DNA of 64,000 nt from Rathayibacter sp. SW19 (lineage in GTDB: Bacteria > Actinomycetota > Actinomycetes > Actinomycetales > Microbacteriaceae): the NCBI RefSeq assembly GCF_030866825.1, contig NZ_CP133020.1, positions 434,001-498,000 on the forward strand. The letters run 5' to 3'. The position numbers and the translations under genes are program-made. The notes under the pieces are model-generated. The model made no database searches and had not been told where the DNA came from. It saw only the letters and a list, made by a program, of their open reading frames with translations. Positions within the stretch are counted from its first letter, which is position 1. Each line of letters opens with the position of its first letter. Shown piece by piece: positions 8,410-16,633 of the stretch.

Positions 8410-10164
8410 ATGCCGGTGGCAGCCGACCCTCGACAGCGCGCGACGTACGACACCGGGCCCGAGCGCGCCCGATATCGCCGGATCTTGCGGTTCGCCTTGC
8501 GCGCGCTGACGCAGACCTGGTGGTTTGAAATCCTGCTGCCGCGCATCGGGCTCGAGCGCGTCGCGGAGCGCGGGCGAACCGCCCGGTTGACGCACATCGC
8601 GCAGCGCTTCCACGCTCTCGCCATCGAGCTCGGCGGGCTGATGATCAAGGTCGGACAGTTCCTGTCCTCAAGACTCGACGTGCTGCCGCCGGAGATCACA
8701 TCAGAGCTCGCGGGGCTCCAGGACGAGGTGCCGCCGGCATCCTTCGCTGCGATCCGGGAGCTTGCCGAGGCGGAGTTGGGGGTGCCGCTCTCGCGCGCTT
8801 ACGCATCGTTCGACGAGATGCCGGTGGCCGCTGCATCCCTCGGTCAGGCGCACCGTGCCCGCCTCATGGCGACGGATGCTGCACAGAGCGGCTTCGAGCA
8901 CGTCGTCGTGAAGGTGCAGCGGCCGGGTATTCAGGCCATCGTCGACGTCGACCTCGCCGCGCTGCGCCGGGTCGCGGGATGGCTCAGCCGGTTGCGAGTC
9001 GTGTCCGACCATGTCGACCCGCATGCGCTGGTCGCGGAGTTCGCGGCGACGAGCCTCCAAGAGATCGACTACCTCCACGAAGCGACCGGTGCGGAGCGAT
9101 TCGGCGAAATGTTCGCAGGCGACCCGCGCGTCGCCGTGCCGGTGGTCGTCTGGGAGCGCACCTCCCGGCGGGTGCTCACACTGTCGGATGTCACGGCCAT
9201 CAAGATCAATGACGTCGAGGGTCTCCGTGCGGCGGGCATTGATCCGTCCGAGGTCGCTGCCGTCTTCGCCGAGGTGATGTTCGAGCAGCTCTTCGGTCAC
9301 GGCTACTTCCATGCCGATCCGCATCCCGGCAACATCTTCGTGACCCCAGTCGCTGCGGCGCCCGGCCGCGACGCGGCAGCGCCCGGCGGGAACACCGCGG
9401 GCCCCGCCTGGCGGCTCACCTTCGTCGACTTCGGCATGATGGGCGAGGTTACCGACGAGCTGCGCGACGGCCTGCGCAGACTGCTCATCGCGGTCGCCGC
9501 CCGCGATGGGCGCAGACTCGTGGAAAGCATCCAGGATGTCGGCATCCTGCTGCCCACCACCAACACGACTGACCTCGAACACGCCATGACGCAGCTTTTC
9601 GACCGTTTCGGGGGCATGGGATTCGCGCAGCTGCGCAACATCGATCAACGTGAGTTCCGCGATTTCGGCCGGGAGTTCGGCGCCGTCGTTCGCTCACTGC
9701 CGCTGCAGCTGCCCGAGAACTTTCTGCTTGTCATCCGTGCGATGTCGCTGACGTCGGGTGTGTGCAGCGCGCTCGATCCCGAGTTCAATGTCTGGGGCGC
9801 GATCGAACCGTACGCGTCGCGGCTGCTGCGCGAGGAGGGCGGCAACGTCGTCGCGTCGGTCGCGAAAGAGGCGGTTGGGGCTGCAGGCATCGCCGCGCGC
9901 CTGCCTGGCCGCATCGACGCACTCATCACGCGCATCAACGAGGGCACGGTGACGGTCGCGACTCCCTCGATCGATCGCCGCCTCAGCCGGCTCGAGCGGC
10001 TCGTCCATCGCGCCGTTGGCGCGATCCTGTTCGGCGGATTCCTGATCGGTGGCATCCTTCTGATTCCGGATGCTGCGCCGCTCGGAATCGTGCTGATGTG
10101 CGTTTCGGCCCTTCCGCTGACCTACGCGATGTTCGGCGGCGCGGGCAGAGGATACAGGCGCTAG
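8410..10164 (+). CDS. ABC1/AarF/UbiB-family atypical protein kinase
   Basis: The 584-residue protein shows the ABC1 kinase hallmarks in order. These are the KxGQ motif (KVGQFLSSRLDVLP, about residue 81), an Ala-rich nucleotide loop (AAASLGQAHRARL), the lysine of VVVKVQRPG, the catalytic DPHPGN in GYFHADPHPGNIFV (about 305) and the DFG in FVDFGMMGEV. Two membrane helices close the protein. Relatives bind ATP and support quinone or lipid biosynthesis; this organism's substrate is unknown. The insert between DPHPGN and DFG is rich in Ala, Gly and Pro. It is transcribed with the PadR gene three bases upstream, so it is the most obvious target of that regulator. Confidence 0.85.
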   Translation: MPVAADPRQRATYDTGPERARYRRILRFALRALTQTWWFEILLPRIGLERVAERGRTARLTHIAQRFHALAIELGGLMIKVGQFLSSRLDVLPPEITSELAGLQDEVPPASFAAIRELAEAELGVPLSRAYASFDEMPVAAASLGQAHRARLMATDAAQSGFEHVVVKVQRPGIQAIVDVDLAALRRVAGWLSRLRVVSDHVDPHALVAEFAATSLQEIDYLHEATGAERFGEMFAGDPRVAVPVVVWERTSRRVLTLSDVTAIKINDVEGLRAAGIDPSEVAAVFAEVMFEQLFGHGYFHADPHPGNIFVTPVAAAPGRDAAAPGGNTAGPAWRLTFVDFGMMGEVTDELRDGLRRLLIAVAARDGRRLVESIQDVGILLPTTNTTDLEHAMTQLFDRFGGMGFAQLRNIDQREFRDFGREFGAVVRSLPLQLPENFLLVIRAMSLTSGVCSALDPEFNVWGAIEPYASRLLREEGGNVVASVAKEAVGAAGIAARLPGRIDALITRINEGTVTVATPSIDRRLSRLERLVHRAVGAILFGGFLIGGILLIPDAAPLGIVLMCVSALPLTYAMFGGAGRGYRR

Positions 10165-10165
10165 A

Positions 10166-10213
10166 GCGCGCAGACACTGACAGCGCGCCGACACTGACGG
10201 CGCGCGGAGTCAG
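10166..10213. repeat. Three 17-bp direct repeats between converging genes
   Basis: GCGCGCAGACACTGACA, GCGCGCCGACACTGACG and a third partial copy follow one another from 10166. They fill the gap between the ABC1 gene and the convergent pgi gene. GC-rich and partly self-complementary, they could form a terminator-like structure, but no T-run is present. Confidence 0.55.
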
Positions 10214-11937
10214 TCGCGCAACTCCAGGTACTTCGCGATGAGTGCCCGGGTTGACGAATCTTGGGACCTGAGTGCCTCGGCATCACCGTCGACAGCCGGA
10301 GCGACCTGAAGTGCGAGTTGCTTGCCAAGCTCCACGCCCCACTGATCGAACGAATCGACACCCCAAATCGTGCCTTCTGTGAACACGATGTGCTCGTAGA
10401 GCGCGATGAGTTGGCCCAGAACGCTCGGCGTGAGAGCCGGTGCGAGGATCGAGGTGGTCGGCCGGTTGCCGCTGAATACCCGGGCCGGCACGACAGACTC
10501 CTTGGTTCCTTCTGCACGCACCTCTTCGGCCGTTTTACCAAACGCCAGCGCCTTGGTCTGAGCGAAGAAGTTGGCCATGAACAGCGCCTGGACGTCCTGG
10601 CCGGGCTGCACCGTGGTGCCGTCGCCGGTCTTGTCCTTGAGCGGATGCGCCGGATTCGCCACGGCGATGAAGTCCGCCGGTATCAGACGTGTGCCTTGGT
10701 GGATGAGTTGGTAGAACGCGTGCTGACCGTTCGTGCCCGGTTCACCCCAGAAGATCTCACCGGTGTCGGTGGTGACAGGGGAGCCGTCCCAGCGCACGCT
10801 CTTTCCATTCGATTCCATGGTGAGCTGCTGGAGGTAGGCGGGAAAACGGTGGAGGTACTGCGCGTAGGGGAGAACCGCGTGGCTCTGCGCCCCCAGAAAA
10901 TTGGTGTACCAGACGTTGAGCAGACCCATCAGCACCGGCACGTTCTGTTCGAGCGGTGCGGTTCGCGTGTGCTCGTCGATGGCGTGGAAGCCGGCAAGGA
11001 ATTCGCGCCAGTTGTCCGGCCCGATGGCGATGACAACGGAGGTGCCGATCGCGGAATCGACCGAGTAGCGGCCGCCGACCCAGTCCCAGAACCCGAAGGC
11101 GTTCGCCGGGTCGATCCCAAAGGCGGCCACCTTGTCGAGGGCGGTCGACACGGCGACGAAGTGCTTCGCGACGGCATCCTGTCTGGCCGCATCGCTGTCA
11201 CTGATGGCGCCCGAGGCACCGAGTCGCTCCCACAGCCACTGGCGTGCCAGCCGCGCGTTCGTGAGGGTCTCAAGGGTTCCGAACGTCTTCGACGCGACGA
11301 TGAACAGCGTGGTCTCGGGGTCGAGATCTGCCGTCTTCTCATACACGTCACTGGGGTCGATGTTTGAGACGAACCGGCACTCGAGCCCCGCTTGCAGATA
11401 CGGCTTCAGTGCCTCGTAGACCATGACGGGGCCGAGATCGGAACCGCCGATCCCGATGTTGACGACGGTCGCGATGCGTTTGCCCGTCACACCTGTCCAC
11501 GTGCCGGACCGCACGGATTCGGCAAAGGCGTAGACCTTGTCCAGCGTGGCGTGGACTTCGGCGTCGATGTCTTCACCGTCGACGAGAAAACCCTGCGGCG
11601 GCACGAGGTCTGTGCCATCCTTCGGGCGGCGAAGGGCCGTGTGCAGAACTGCCCGGTCTTCTGTCACGTTGATGTGATCGCCAGCGATCATGGCTTGGTA
11701 GCGACCGGAGACGTCGGCATCCTTGGCCAGCCTCAGGAGCTGGGTCAGGATATCTTCGGTCAGGAGCCCTTTCGAGAGGTCGACCGTCAGGTCGGCGGCC
11801 TGGAAGGTGTATCGATCGGCTCGAGCGGGGTCGGCTTCGAACCAGCCGCGAAGATCAGGCGAGAAGCCTTCTGCGATGCGAGTGAGTTGCTGCCACGCGG
11901 GTGACGACGTCGGATCGAGCGGTGCGGATTCGGCCAA
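10210..11937 (-). CDS. pgi: Glucose-6-phosphate isomerase
   Basis: This enzyme interconverts glucose 6-phosphate and fructose 6-phosphate in the cytoplasm (glycolysis, gluconeogenesis, pentose-phosphate cycling). Family signatures are visible: VNIGIGGSDLGPVMVYEAL, FIVASKTFGTLETLTNA, GGRYSVDSAIGTS, and near the C-terminus QWGVELGKQLA. The length of about 575 residues is near the family norm of roughly 550. I place the start at a TTG at 11937 because AGGAGG lies five bases before it; the frame stays open for 24 more codons without a better site. It stands alone, convergent with the ABC1 gene. Confidence 0.95.
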   Translation of the reverse strand: MAESAPLDPTSSPAWQQLTRIAEGFSPDLRGWFEADPARADRYTFQAADLTVDLSKGLLTEDILTQLLRLAKDADVSGRYQAMIAGDHINVTEDRAVLHTALRRPKDGTDLVPPQGFLVDGEDIDAEVHATLDKVYAFAESVRSGTWTGVTGKRIATVVNIGIGGSDLGPVMVYEALKPYLQAGLECRFVSNIDPSDVYEKTADLDPETTLFIVASKTFGTLETLTNARLARQWLWERLGASGAISDSDAARQDAVAKHFVAVSTALDKVAAFGIDPANAFGFWDWVGGRYSVDSAIGTSVVIAIGPDNWREFLAGFHAIDEHTRTAPLEQNVPVLMGLLNVWYTNFLGAQSHAVLPYAQYLHRFPAYLQQLTMESNGKSVRWDGSPVTTDTGEIFWGEPGTNGQHAFYQLIHQGTRLIPADFIAVANPAHPLKDKTGDGTTVQPGQDVQALFMANFFAQTKALAFGKTAEEVRAEGTKESVVPARVFSGNRPTTSILAPALTPSVLGQLIALYEHIVFTEGTIWGVDSFDQWGVELGKQLALQVAPAVDGDAEALRSQDSSTRALIAKYLELRD

Positions 11938-12097
11938 TGGGTCCTCCTGAATTCCGGAACAGAAAGCGGCCCGCAACGACCGCAGCGATGCGGCGCGGAC
12001 CGACTTCAACTCTATTGCCGCCAGATGTCGGCGGCAGCCGTCGACATTCGCCGCCGGACTGGCGCTCCCACGAGAGTTTGCTAACCTCTAATACCGT

Positions 12098-12958
12098 ATG
12101 CCACCCGAATCTGCCAACCCGACTCACGGCCGCCGCTCTGCCGGCCGCCCTGTCGTGGCCCCCGCGGTGGATTCGACAGTCAGCAGTGCGGGCCTGCACG
12201 TCACGGCGCCGCAACACAAACTGACAACGTCGCGTGCGCCTGCTGCACGACAGAAGGCACTCCGGCAGAAGGCCCCGCGGCAGAAGCCATCGCCACGCAA
12301 CGCACCGGGGCAGAAGGCACCCCGACAGAAGCCATCGCGACAGAAGGCTTCGCTGCAGGTCACGGTCGCCGTCGGCGCCGTCGTACTCGCTTTGGTCGCC
12401 GGCCTGTCCATTGCGCCGACGCAGCACGCGCAGGCCGCGTTGCCGGCCGCCGATGTTTCCATGCCCTCGCAGCGTGTGTTGCTCGTCGACAGTAACGTTG
12501 CTGCACCTGTGCTCAGCCAGGCTGTCTATACGACGACGGCCGGCGTGCAGACCCTGGCAACAAGCGGCACCAACGAAGACTGGGCCAAGCTTGTGCTCCT
12601 CGACGGCGGCTGGCCGCAAACGACGGCGAACATCACCGTCATGCTTCGCTGGATGCGTCAGGAGAACGGCCCGCCCGATTGGTGGAACCGCAACAATCCG
12701 CTGAACAACGGCTACGGTTCCGGCGGCGGCTCCGGATTCGGCAGCTACGCTACCCTCGAGGACGCCGCGATGTACGCCGCCCTCAATCTGCAGCGCGGCT
12801 ACCCGGGCATCGTCGCGGGCCTGGCGGCTGGCACCTCGGCGGATGCCACGGCTCAGGCGATCTGGGCTTCACCGTGGGCTGCCAGCCACTACGGCAACGG
12901 CTCGCACTGGAGCACGGCACCGGTCGAGATCGTGCAGGCGCCGGCGTCCGCCTGGTAG
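12098..12958 (+). CDS. Secreted protein with repetitive basic N-terminus
   Basis: The 286-residue protein begins with a long basic segment made of near-repeats (RQKALRQKAPRQKPSPRN..., about residues 51-85). A hydrophobic helix follows (LQVTVAVGAVVLALVAGLSI, about 87-106) and ends in an AQA-type signal cleavage site. The exported part contains EDWAKLVLLDGGWPQT and RQENGPPDWWNRNNPLNNG, with aromatic and Asn-rich motifs resembling lysozyme-like or cell-wall hydrolase folds seen in actinobacteria. I cannot name the family. A signal sequence preceded by some 85 charged residues is unusual; a start nearer the helix is possible, but no better ribosome site is obvious. Confidence 0.6.
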   Translation: MPPESANPTHGRRSAGRPVVAPAVDSTVSSAGLHVTAPQHKLTTSRAPAARQKALRQKAPRQKPSPRNAPGQKAPRQKPSRQKASLQVTVAVGAVVLALVAGLSIAPTQHAQAALPAADVSMPSQRVLLVDSNVAAPVLSQAVYTTTAGVQTLATSGTNEDWAKLVLLDGGWPQTTANITVMLRWMRQENGPPDWWNRNNPLNNGYGSGGGSGFGSYATLEDAAMYAALNLQRGYPGIVAGLAAGTSADATAQAIWASPWAASHYGNGSHWSTAPVEIVQAPASAW

Positions 12959-13078
12959 GCGAGCGACCATAGCCGCGCGCACGAAAAAACCCTGGGGCCT
13001 TTGCAAAATCGTGAATTCGAGCGATTCTGGTGGTCGAGTGGCGAGGAAAAGACGGTGGTCGAGTAGCGAGGAACGGAC

Positions 13079-13159
13079 GGTGGTCGAGTAGCGAGCGTAT
13101 CGAGACCAAGAGACCTCGATACGGGTCTCGATACGCTCGTTCCTCGCTACTCGACCACC
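13079..13159. repeat. Intergenic palindromic element (hairpin)
   Basis: A forward arm at 13079-13107 begins GGTGGTCGAGTAGCGAGC and ends TATCGAGACC. Its reverse complement follows at 13125-13159, beginning GGTCTCGATACGCTCG and carrying a short insertion. Together they can fold into a long hairpin. I associate this palindrome with scattered intergenic copies in Microbacteriaceae genomes; two shorter partial copies lie just before it, at about 13030 and 13055. Confidence 0.75.
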
Positions 13160-13371
13160 GACGCTCGCTACTCGACCACCGACGCTCGCTACTCGACCAC
13201 CGACGCTCGCTACTCGACCACCGACGCTCGCTACTCGACCACCGACGCTCGCTACTCGACCACCGACGCTCGCTACTCGACCACCGACGCTCGCTACTCG
13301 ACCACCGACGCTCGCTACTCGACCACCGACGCTCGCTACTCGACCGCCGAGGCTCGCTACTCGACCACCGG
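13141..13371. repeat. 21-bp tandem repeat array, about 11 copies
   Basis: The unit contains CTCGCTACTCGACCACCGA plus two bases and repeats head to tail with a strict 21-bp period. TCGACCACCG starts at 13151, 13172, 13193 and so on to 13361. Only the last two units differ (CCGCC and GGCTCG variants). The unit equals one arm of the neighbouring palindrome, so the array grew by slippage from it. There are no spacers, so it is not a CRISPR. Confidence 0.9.
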
Positions 13372-13463
13372 GCGGTGCGTTTGCCGACTTCGCAAAGGCC
13401 GCGCGAAAGCTCCGCGCGAGCACTCTGACCTGCGAAACTGGTAGCGGACCGACTTCGTCGAGA

Positions 13464-14549
13464 TTGGATGTCCGCATGTCAGATTCGCTTGCCACCGCGG
13501 CCGACCGCGTGGTGACCGTCCCCGGCGGAATGTTCCTAATGGGGTCGGAGTCGTTCTACGCAGACGAGGGCCCCGTGCATGAGGTGACAGTCGCATCGTT
13601 CGAGTTGGATGTGCATCCGGTCACCAATGCTCAGTTCGCTCGGTTCGTCGATGAGACCGGCTATGTGACGGTTGCACAGCGCCCGCTCGCCGCCGAAGAT
13701 TACCCCGGGGTCGATCGGGCCGACCTCGTGCCCGGCGGCCTCGTGTTCACCGGGTCGCGCGGCCCGGTCGACCTGTCCGACTGGCGTCAGTGGTGGTCGT
13801 GGGCGCCGGGAGCCGATTGGCGGCATCCGTTCGGCCCAGGCTCGAGCATCGAGGGCCGGGAGCGGCACCCGGTCGTGCAGGTGAGCTTCGAGGATGCGAG
13901 TGCCTACGCCGCGTGGACCGGCAAGCGGCTTCCCACCGAGGCCGAGTGGGAATTCGCGGCCCGCGCCGGCGCGCCGGCCGAGTGGCCATACGCCTGGGGC
14001 GCGGAGCCGCGGGTCGACGGCGCGTTGATGGCCAACACCTGGCAAGGGCGCTTTCCCTACCTGAACACAGGAGCTGATGGCTGGATCGGCACCTCGCCGG
14101 TCGGCTCGTTCCAGCCCAACGCCAACGGCCTGGTCGACATGATCGGAAACGTGTGGGAGTGGACGAGCACGTACTACGCGCCGCGGCACGACGTGCCGGT
14201 CGGACGGGTGCTCGGGTTGACCGACGTGTCGGTTGCGAACGCGGCGAACGCCGCGACCTCGGCGACGGATGCGACGGGCGAAGCTGCGCTCGCAGCATCC
14301 GGATCGTGCGGCGACGGTTGCGCCTGCGGACCGGACGCCGCCTCGCTGGCACGCACCGGCGTCGACGAGCAGCAGGCTCGCGCACGCAGTGCCGAGCCCG
14401 GATCCGCCATCCCGCGCCGGGCGCTCAAGGGCGGGTCGCACCTGTGTGCGCCCGAGTATTGCCTGCGCTATCGACCGGCCGCGCGCTCGCCGCAGGCCGA
14501 CGATTCAGCGACGACACACATCGGGTTCCGCTGCGCGCGCTCGCTCTGA
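13464..14549 (+). CDS. Formylglycine-generating enzyme (SUMF1 family)
   Basis: The protein of about 361 residues converts a cysteine of sulfatases to formylglycine, using copper and oxygen. It has the FGE-sulfatase fold from GGMFLMGSESFYADEGPVHEV onward, with the RLPTEAEWEFAARAG and NVWEWTS landmarks. The copper-binding active site GGSHLCAPEYCLRYRPAAR near residue 320 keeps both cysteines, so it should be catalytic rather than a generic SUMF1 domain. The segment of about 60 residues before it, with a Cys-rich SCGDGCACG, fits the variable loop of actinobacterial FGEs. No sulfatase gene is in this window. An alternative start is the ATG at 13476. Confidence 0.88.
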   Translation: MDVRMSDSLATAADRVVTVPGGMFLMGSESFYADEGPVHEVTVASFELDVHPVTNAQFARFVDETGYVTVAQRPLAAEDYPGVDRADLVPGGLVFTGSRGPVDLSDWRQWWSWAPGADWRHPFGPGSSIEGRERHPVVQVSFEDASAYAAWTGKRLPTEAEWEFAARAGAPAEWPYAWGAEPRVDGALMANTWQGRFPYLNTGADGWIGTSPVGSFQPNANGLVDMIGNVWEWTSTYYAPRHDVPVGRVLGLTDVSVANAANAATSATDATGEAALAASGSCGDGCACGPDAASLARTGVDEQQARARSAEPGSAIPRRALKGGSHLCAPEYCLRYRPAARSPQADDSATTHIGFRCARSL

Positions 14550-14601
14550 CTGCCCGCCGGGCGTTCCGCGCCCCATGGGAATTCGGTGCTTGACGGCACC
14601 C

Positions 14602-16407
14602 TCAGCGCCCGACGGCGTACCCCTGGTTCCCGCGCGAGTTGGCAGCAGCCTTGAGCCAGCCGCCGTCGCGTGCGACAACGCTGAGACGGCCCTCCGACCA
14701 CGGCGGCCCGACGACGACACGATGACCGCGCCGCCGCAAGTCCTCGATGACGTCCGCGCCGATACGGCTCTCGACAACAAGCTGCCCCGGGTGGGACGCG
14801 CGTGGGGCGAACGAATCGGGCGCATGATCGGAATGGAAGGCCGGCGCATCGATCGTCTCCTGAAGATTGCGCCCGCCGTGCACCAGGCTGAGAAAGAACT
14901 GCAGTGACCACTGGTCCTGACTGTCGCCGCCAGGCGTGCCGAACGCCATCCACGGCTCGCCGTCGCGGAGTGCGAACGACGGTGACAGCGTCGTGCGGGG
15001 CCGCGCACCGGGCCGCAGGGAGTTCGCCAGGCCGTGCTGCAGCCAGAACATCTGCCCGCGTGTGCCGAGGCAAAAACCCAGGGACGGGATCGTCGGCGAA
15101 GACTGCAACCACCCGCCGCTCGGTGTGGCGGAGATCATCATTCCCGCAGCGTCGACCACGTCGATGTGGCAGGTGTCGCCGCGGGTGATGCCGTCCGGAG
15201 CGACGGTGGGCTCACCGAGACCGGCCGCCGCGCCGCCGATTCGCACCTCGTCGGTTGTCTTCCAGCCGTGATCGGCGGATGCCGGCAGCGGCGGCATCCG
15301 CACCGCCCGCCCACCCGGTGACCCGGGTCGCAACTCGAGCGAAGCATCCGCTGTGATGAGGATGCGGCGCTGTGCGTTGTATTCCGGCGACAGGAGGTCG
15401 GTGAGCGGCACATCGGTGAACTGCGGGTCGCCATACCAGGCTTCGCGGTCGGCGAAGGCGAGCTTGCCGGCCTCGACGATCGTGTGAATCCAGTCGGCGG
15501 AACCGGGTTCGGTTTCGCTGAGATCCGTCGCCTCGAGCAGTGCCAACTGTTGCAGAAAGACGGGTCCTTGGCCCCAGGTCTGTGTCTTGAATACCGTGTA
15601 TCGGCCATAGGCAAATGACACGGGAGACTCGATCGTGGCGTGCCACGACGCGAGGTCGTCGCCGGTGAGCAGCCCGCGGTGCCGACTGCCGGTGGCGTCC
15701 ATCACCTCGGTGTTCGCCACGAACCGCTCGATCGCCTCTGCGACGAAGCCCTGATACCAGGAGCGCCGGGCGCCGTCGATCTGCGCCTGTCTGCTCGTGC
15801 CAGCGCTCTCTGCTTCGGCGAGCACGCGCCGGAACGTCGCGGCGAGTGCCCGGTTGCGCACTCTCGCACCCGGCTGCGGCACGTGCCCGTCGGGCAGCCA
15901 GAGAGCGGCGGATGTCGTCCACTCGCCTCGAAACAGCGCCTCGACCCGTGCGATTGTCGCCGCCGCGCTCGGCAACAGCGGATGCCCATCGTCTGCATAG
16001 TGGATGGCCGGCTCGAGCACCTGCCTCAGCGTCATGGTGCCGTGGCGTTCGAGCAGTGTCAGCCACGCGTCGAATGCGCCGGGCACAACGGCGGGGAGCA
16101 TGCCGGTGCCGGGGATCGCCTCGACGCCGAGGGCGAGCATCCGCTCGATGGATGCTGCGGCCGGGGCGACTCCTTGACCGCAGATCACCGAGACGGCCCG
16201 GTCGCTCTCCGACCAGACGAGGATCGGGGCGTCGCCGCCCGGTCCGTTCAAATGTGGTTCGACGACTTGCAGCACGAAACCGCCCGCGACTGCGGCGTCG
16301 GCGGCGTTGCCTCCGCGCTCGAGAATGCTCATGGCCACGGCCGACGCGAGCCAGTGCGTCGACGCGGCCATACCGAAGGACCCGATGAGTTCTGGGCGCG
16401 TGCTCAC
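14602..16407 (-). CDS. Gamma-glutamyltransferase-like Ntn hydrolase
   Basis: The 601-residue protein belongs to the gamma-glutamyltranspeptidase family, which cleaves gamma-glutamyl amides such as glutathione, or related acyl amides, after self-processing at a threonine. Visible are the N-terminal GMAASTHWLASAVAMSILERGGNAADAAVA, the GPGGDAPI strand, and GDTCHIDVVDAAG (about residues 435-447), where the Thr would be the nucleophile. No clear signal peptide is present, unlike many secreted GGTs. I use a GTG start at 16407 because a longer frame to 16644 would overlap the divergent channel gene and has poor composition. Substrate specificity is open. Confidence 0.8.
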   Translation of the reverse strand: MSTRPELIGSFGMAASTHWLASAVAMSILERGGNAADAAVAGGFVLQVVEPHLNGPGGDAPILVWSESDRAVSVICGQGVAPAAASIERMLALGVEAIPGTGMLPAVVPGAFDAWLTLLERHGTMTLRQVLEPAIHYADDGHPLLPSAAATIARVEALFRGEWTTSAALWLPDGHVPQPGARVRNRALAATFRRVLAEAESAGTSRQAQIDGARRSWYQGFVAEAIERFVANTEVMDATGSRHRGLLTGDDLASWHATIESPVSFAYGRYTVFKTQTWGQGPVFLQQLALLEATDLSETEPGSADWIHTIVEAGKLAFADREAWYGDPQFTDVPLTDLLSPEYNAQRRILITADASLELRPGSPGGRAVRMPPLPASADHGWKTTDEVRIGGAAAGLGEPTVAPDGITRGDTCHIDVVDAAGMMISATPSGGWLQSSPTIPSLGFCLGTRGQMFWLQHGLANSLRPGARPRTTLSPSFALRDGEPWMAFGTPGGDSQDQWSLQFFLSLVHGGRNLQETIDAPAFHSDHAPDSFAPRASHPGQLVVESRIGADVIEDLRRRGHRVVVGPPWSEGRLSVVARDGGWLKAAANSRGNQGYAVGR

Positions 16408-16633
16408 GGTTCTCACGTTAGCCTGCCGTTTAGATCGCCTGACTCTTGACTCATGTTCGCCTGGCTCTTGACTCTTGTTCGGATGGCGTGGAGCTTCCGT
16501 CACGAGCGCACGCAACTGGGGGAGGCGGGTGGATGCCATCCACCCTAGGCAGGCGTCACCGGCTCCACTAGAGTGATGCTCGTCTTTCACCCGAAAGGGA
16601 GGAGAGCCGGGCGCGTGAGCGAAGGGGTTCGTC

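Larger units (their letters stand above)
12959..13463. other. Repeat-filled intergenic region
   Basis: There is no gene here. Frames that stay open on both strands do so only because the 21-bp repeat unit is a multiple of three. The region holds an inverted repeat and a tandem array, listed separately, followed by the promoter region of the formylglycine-generating enzyme gene. Confidence 0.8.

Noticed and set aside
13141..13371. CRISPR array
   Set aside because: Units are directly adjacent with no spacers, and no cas gene is present.
12869..13495. Open frames on both strands across the tandem array, giving repetitive proteins (RSLLDHR and GGRVASV repeats)
   Set aside because: The 21-bp period keeps all frames open; there is no ribosome site and the sequence is explained by DNA repeat expansion.
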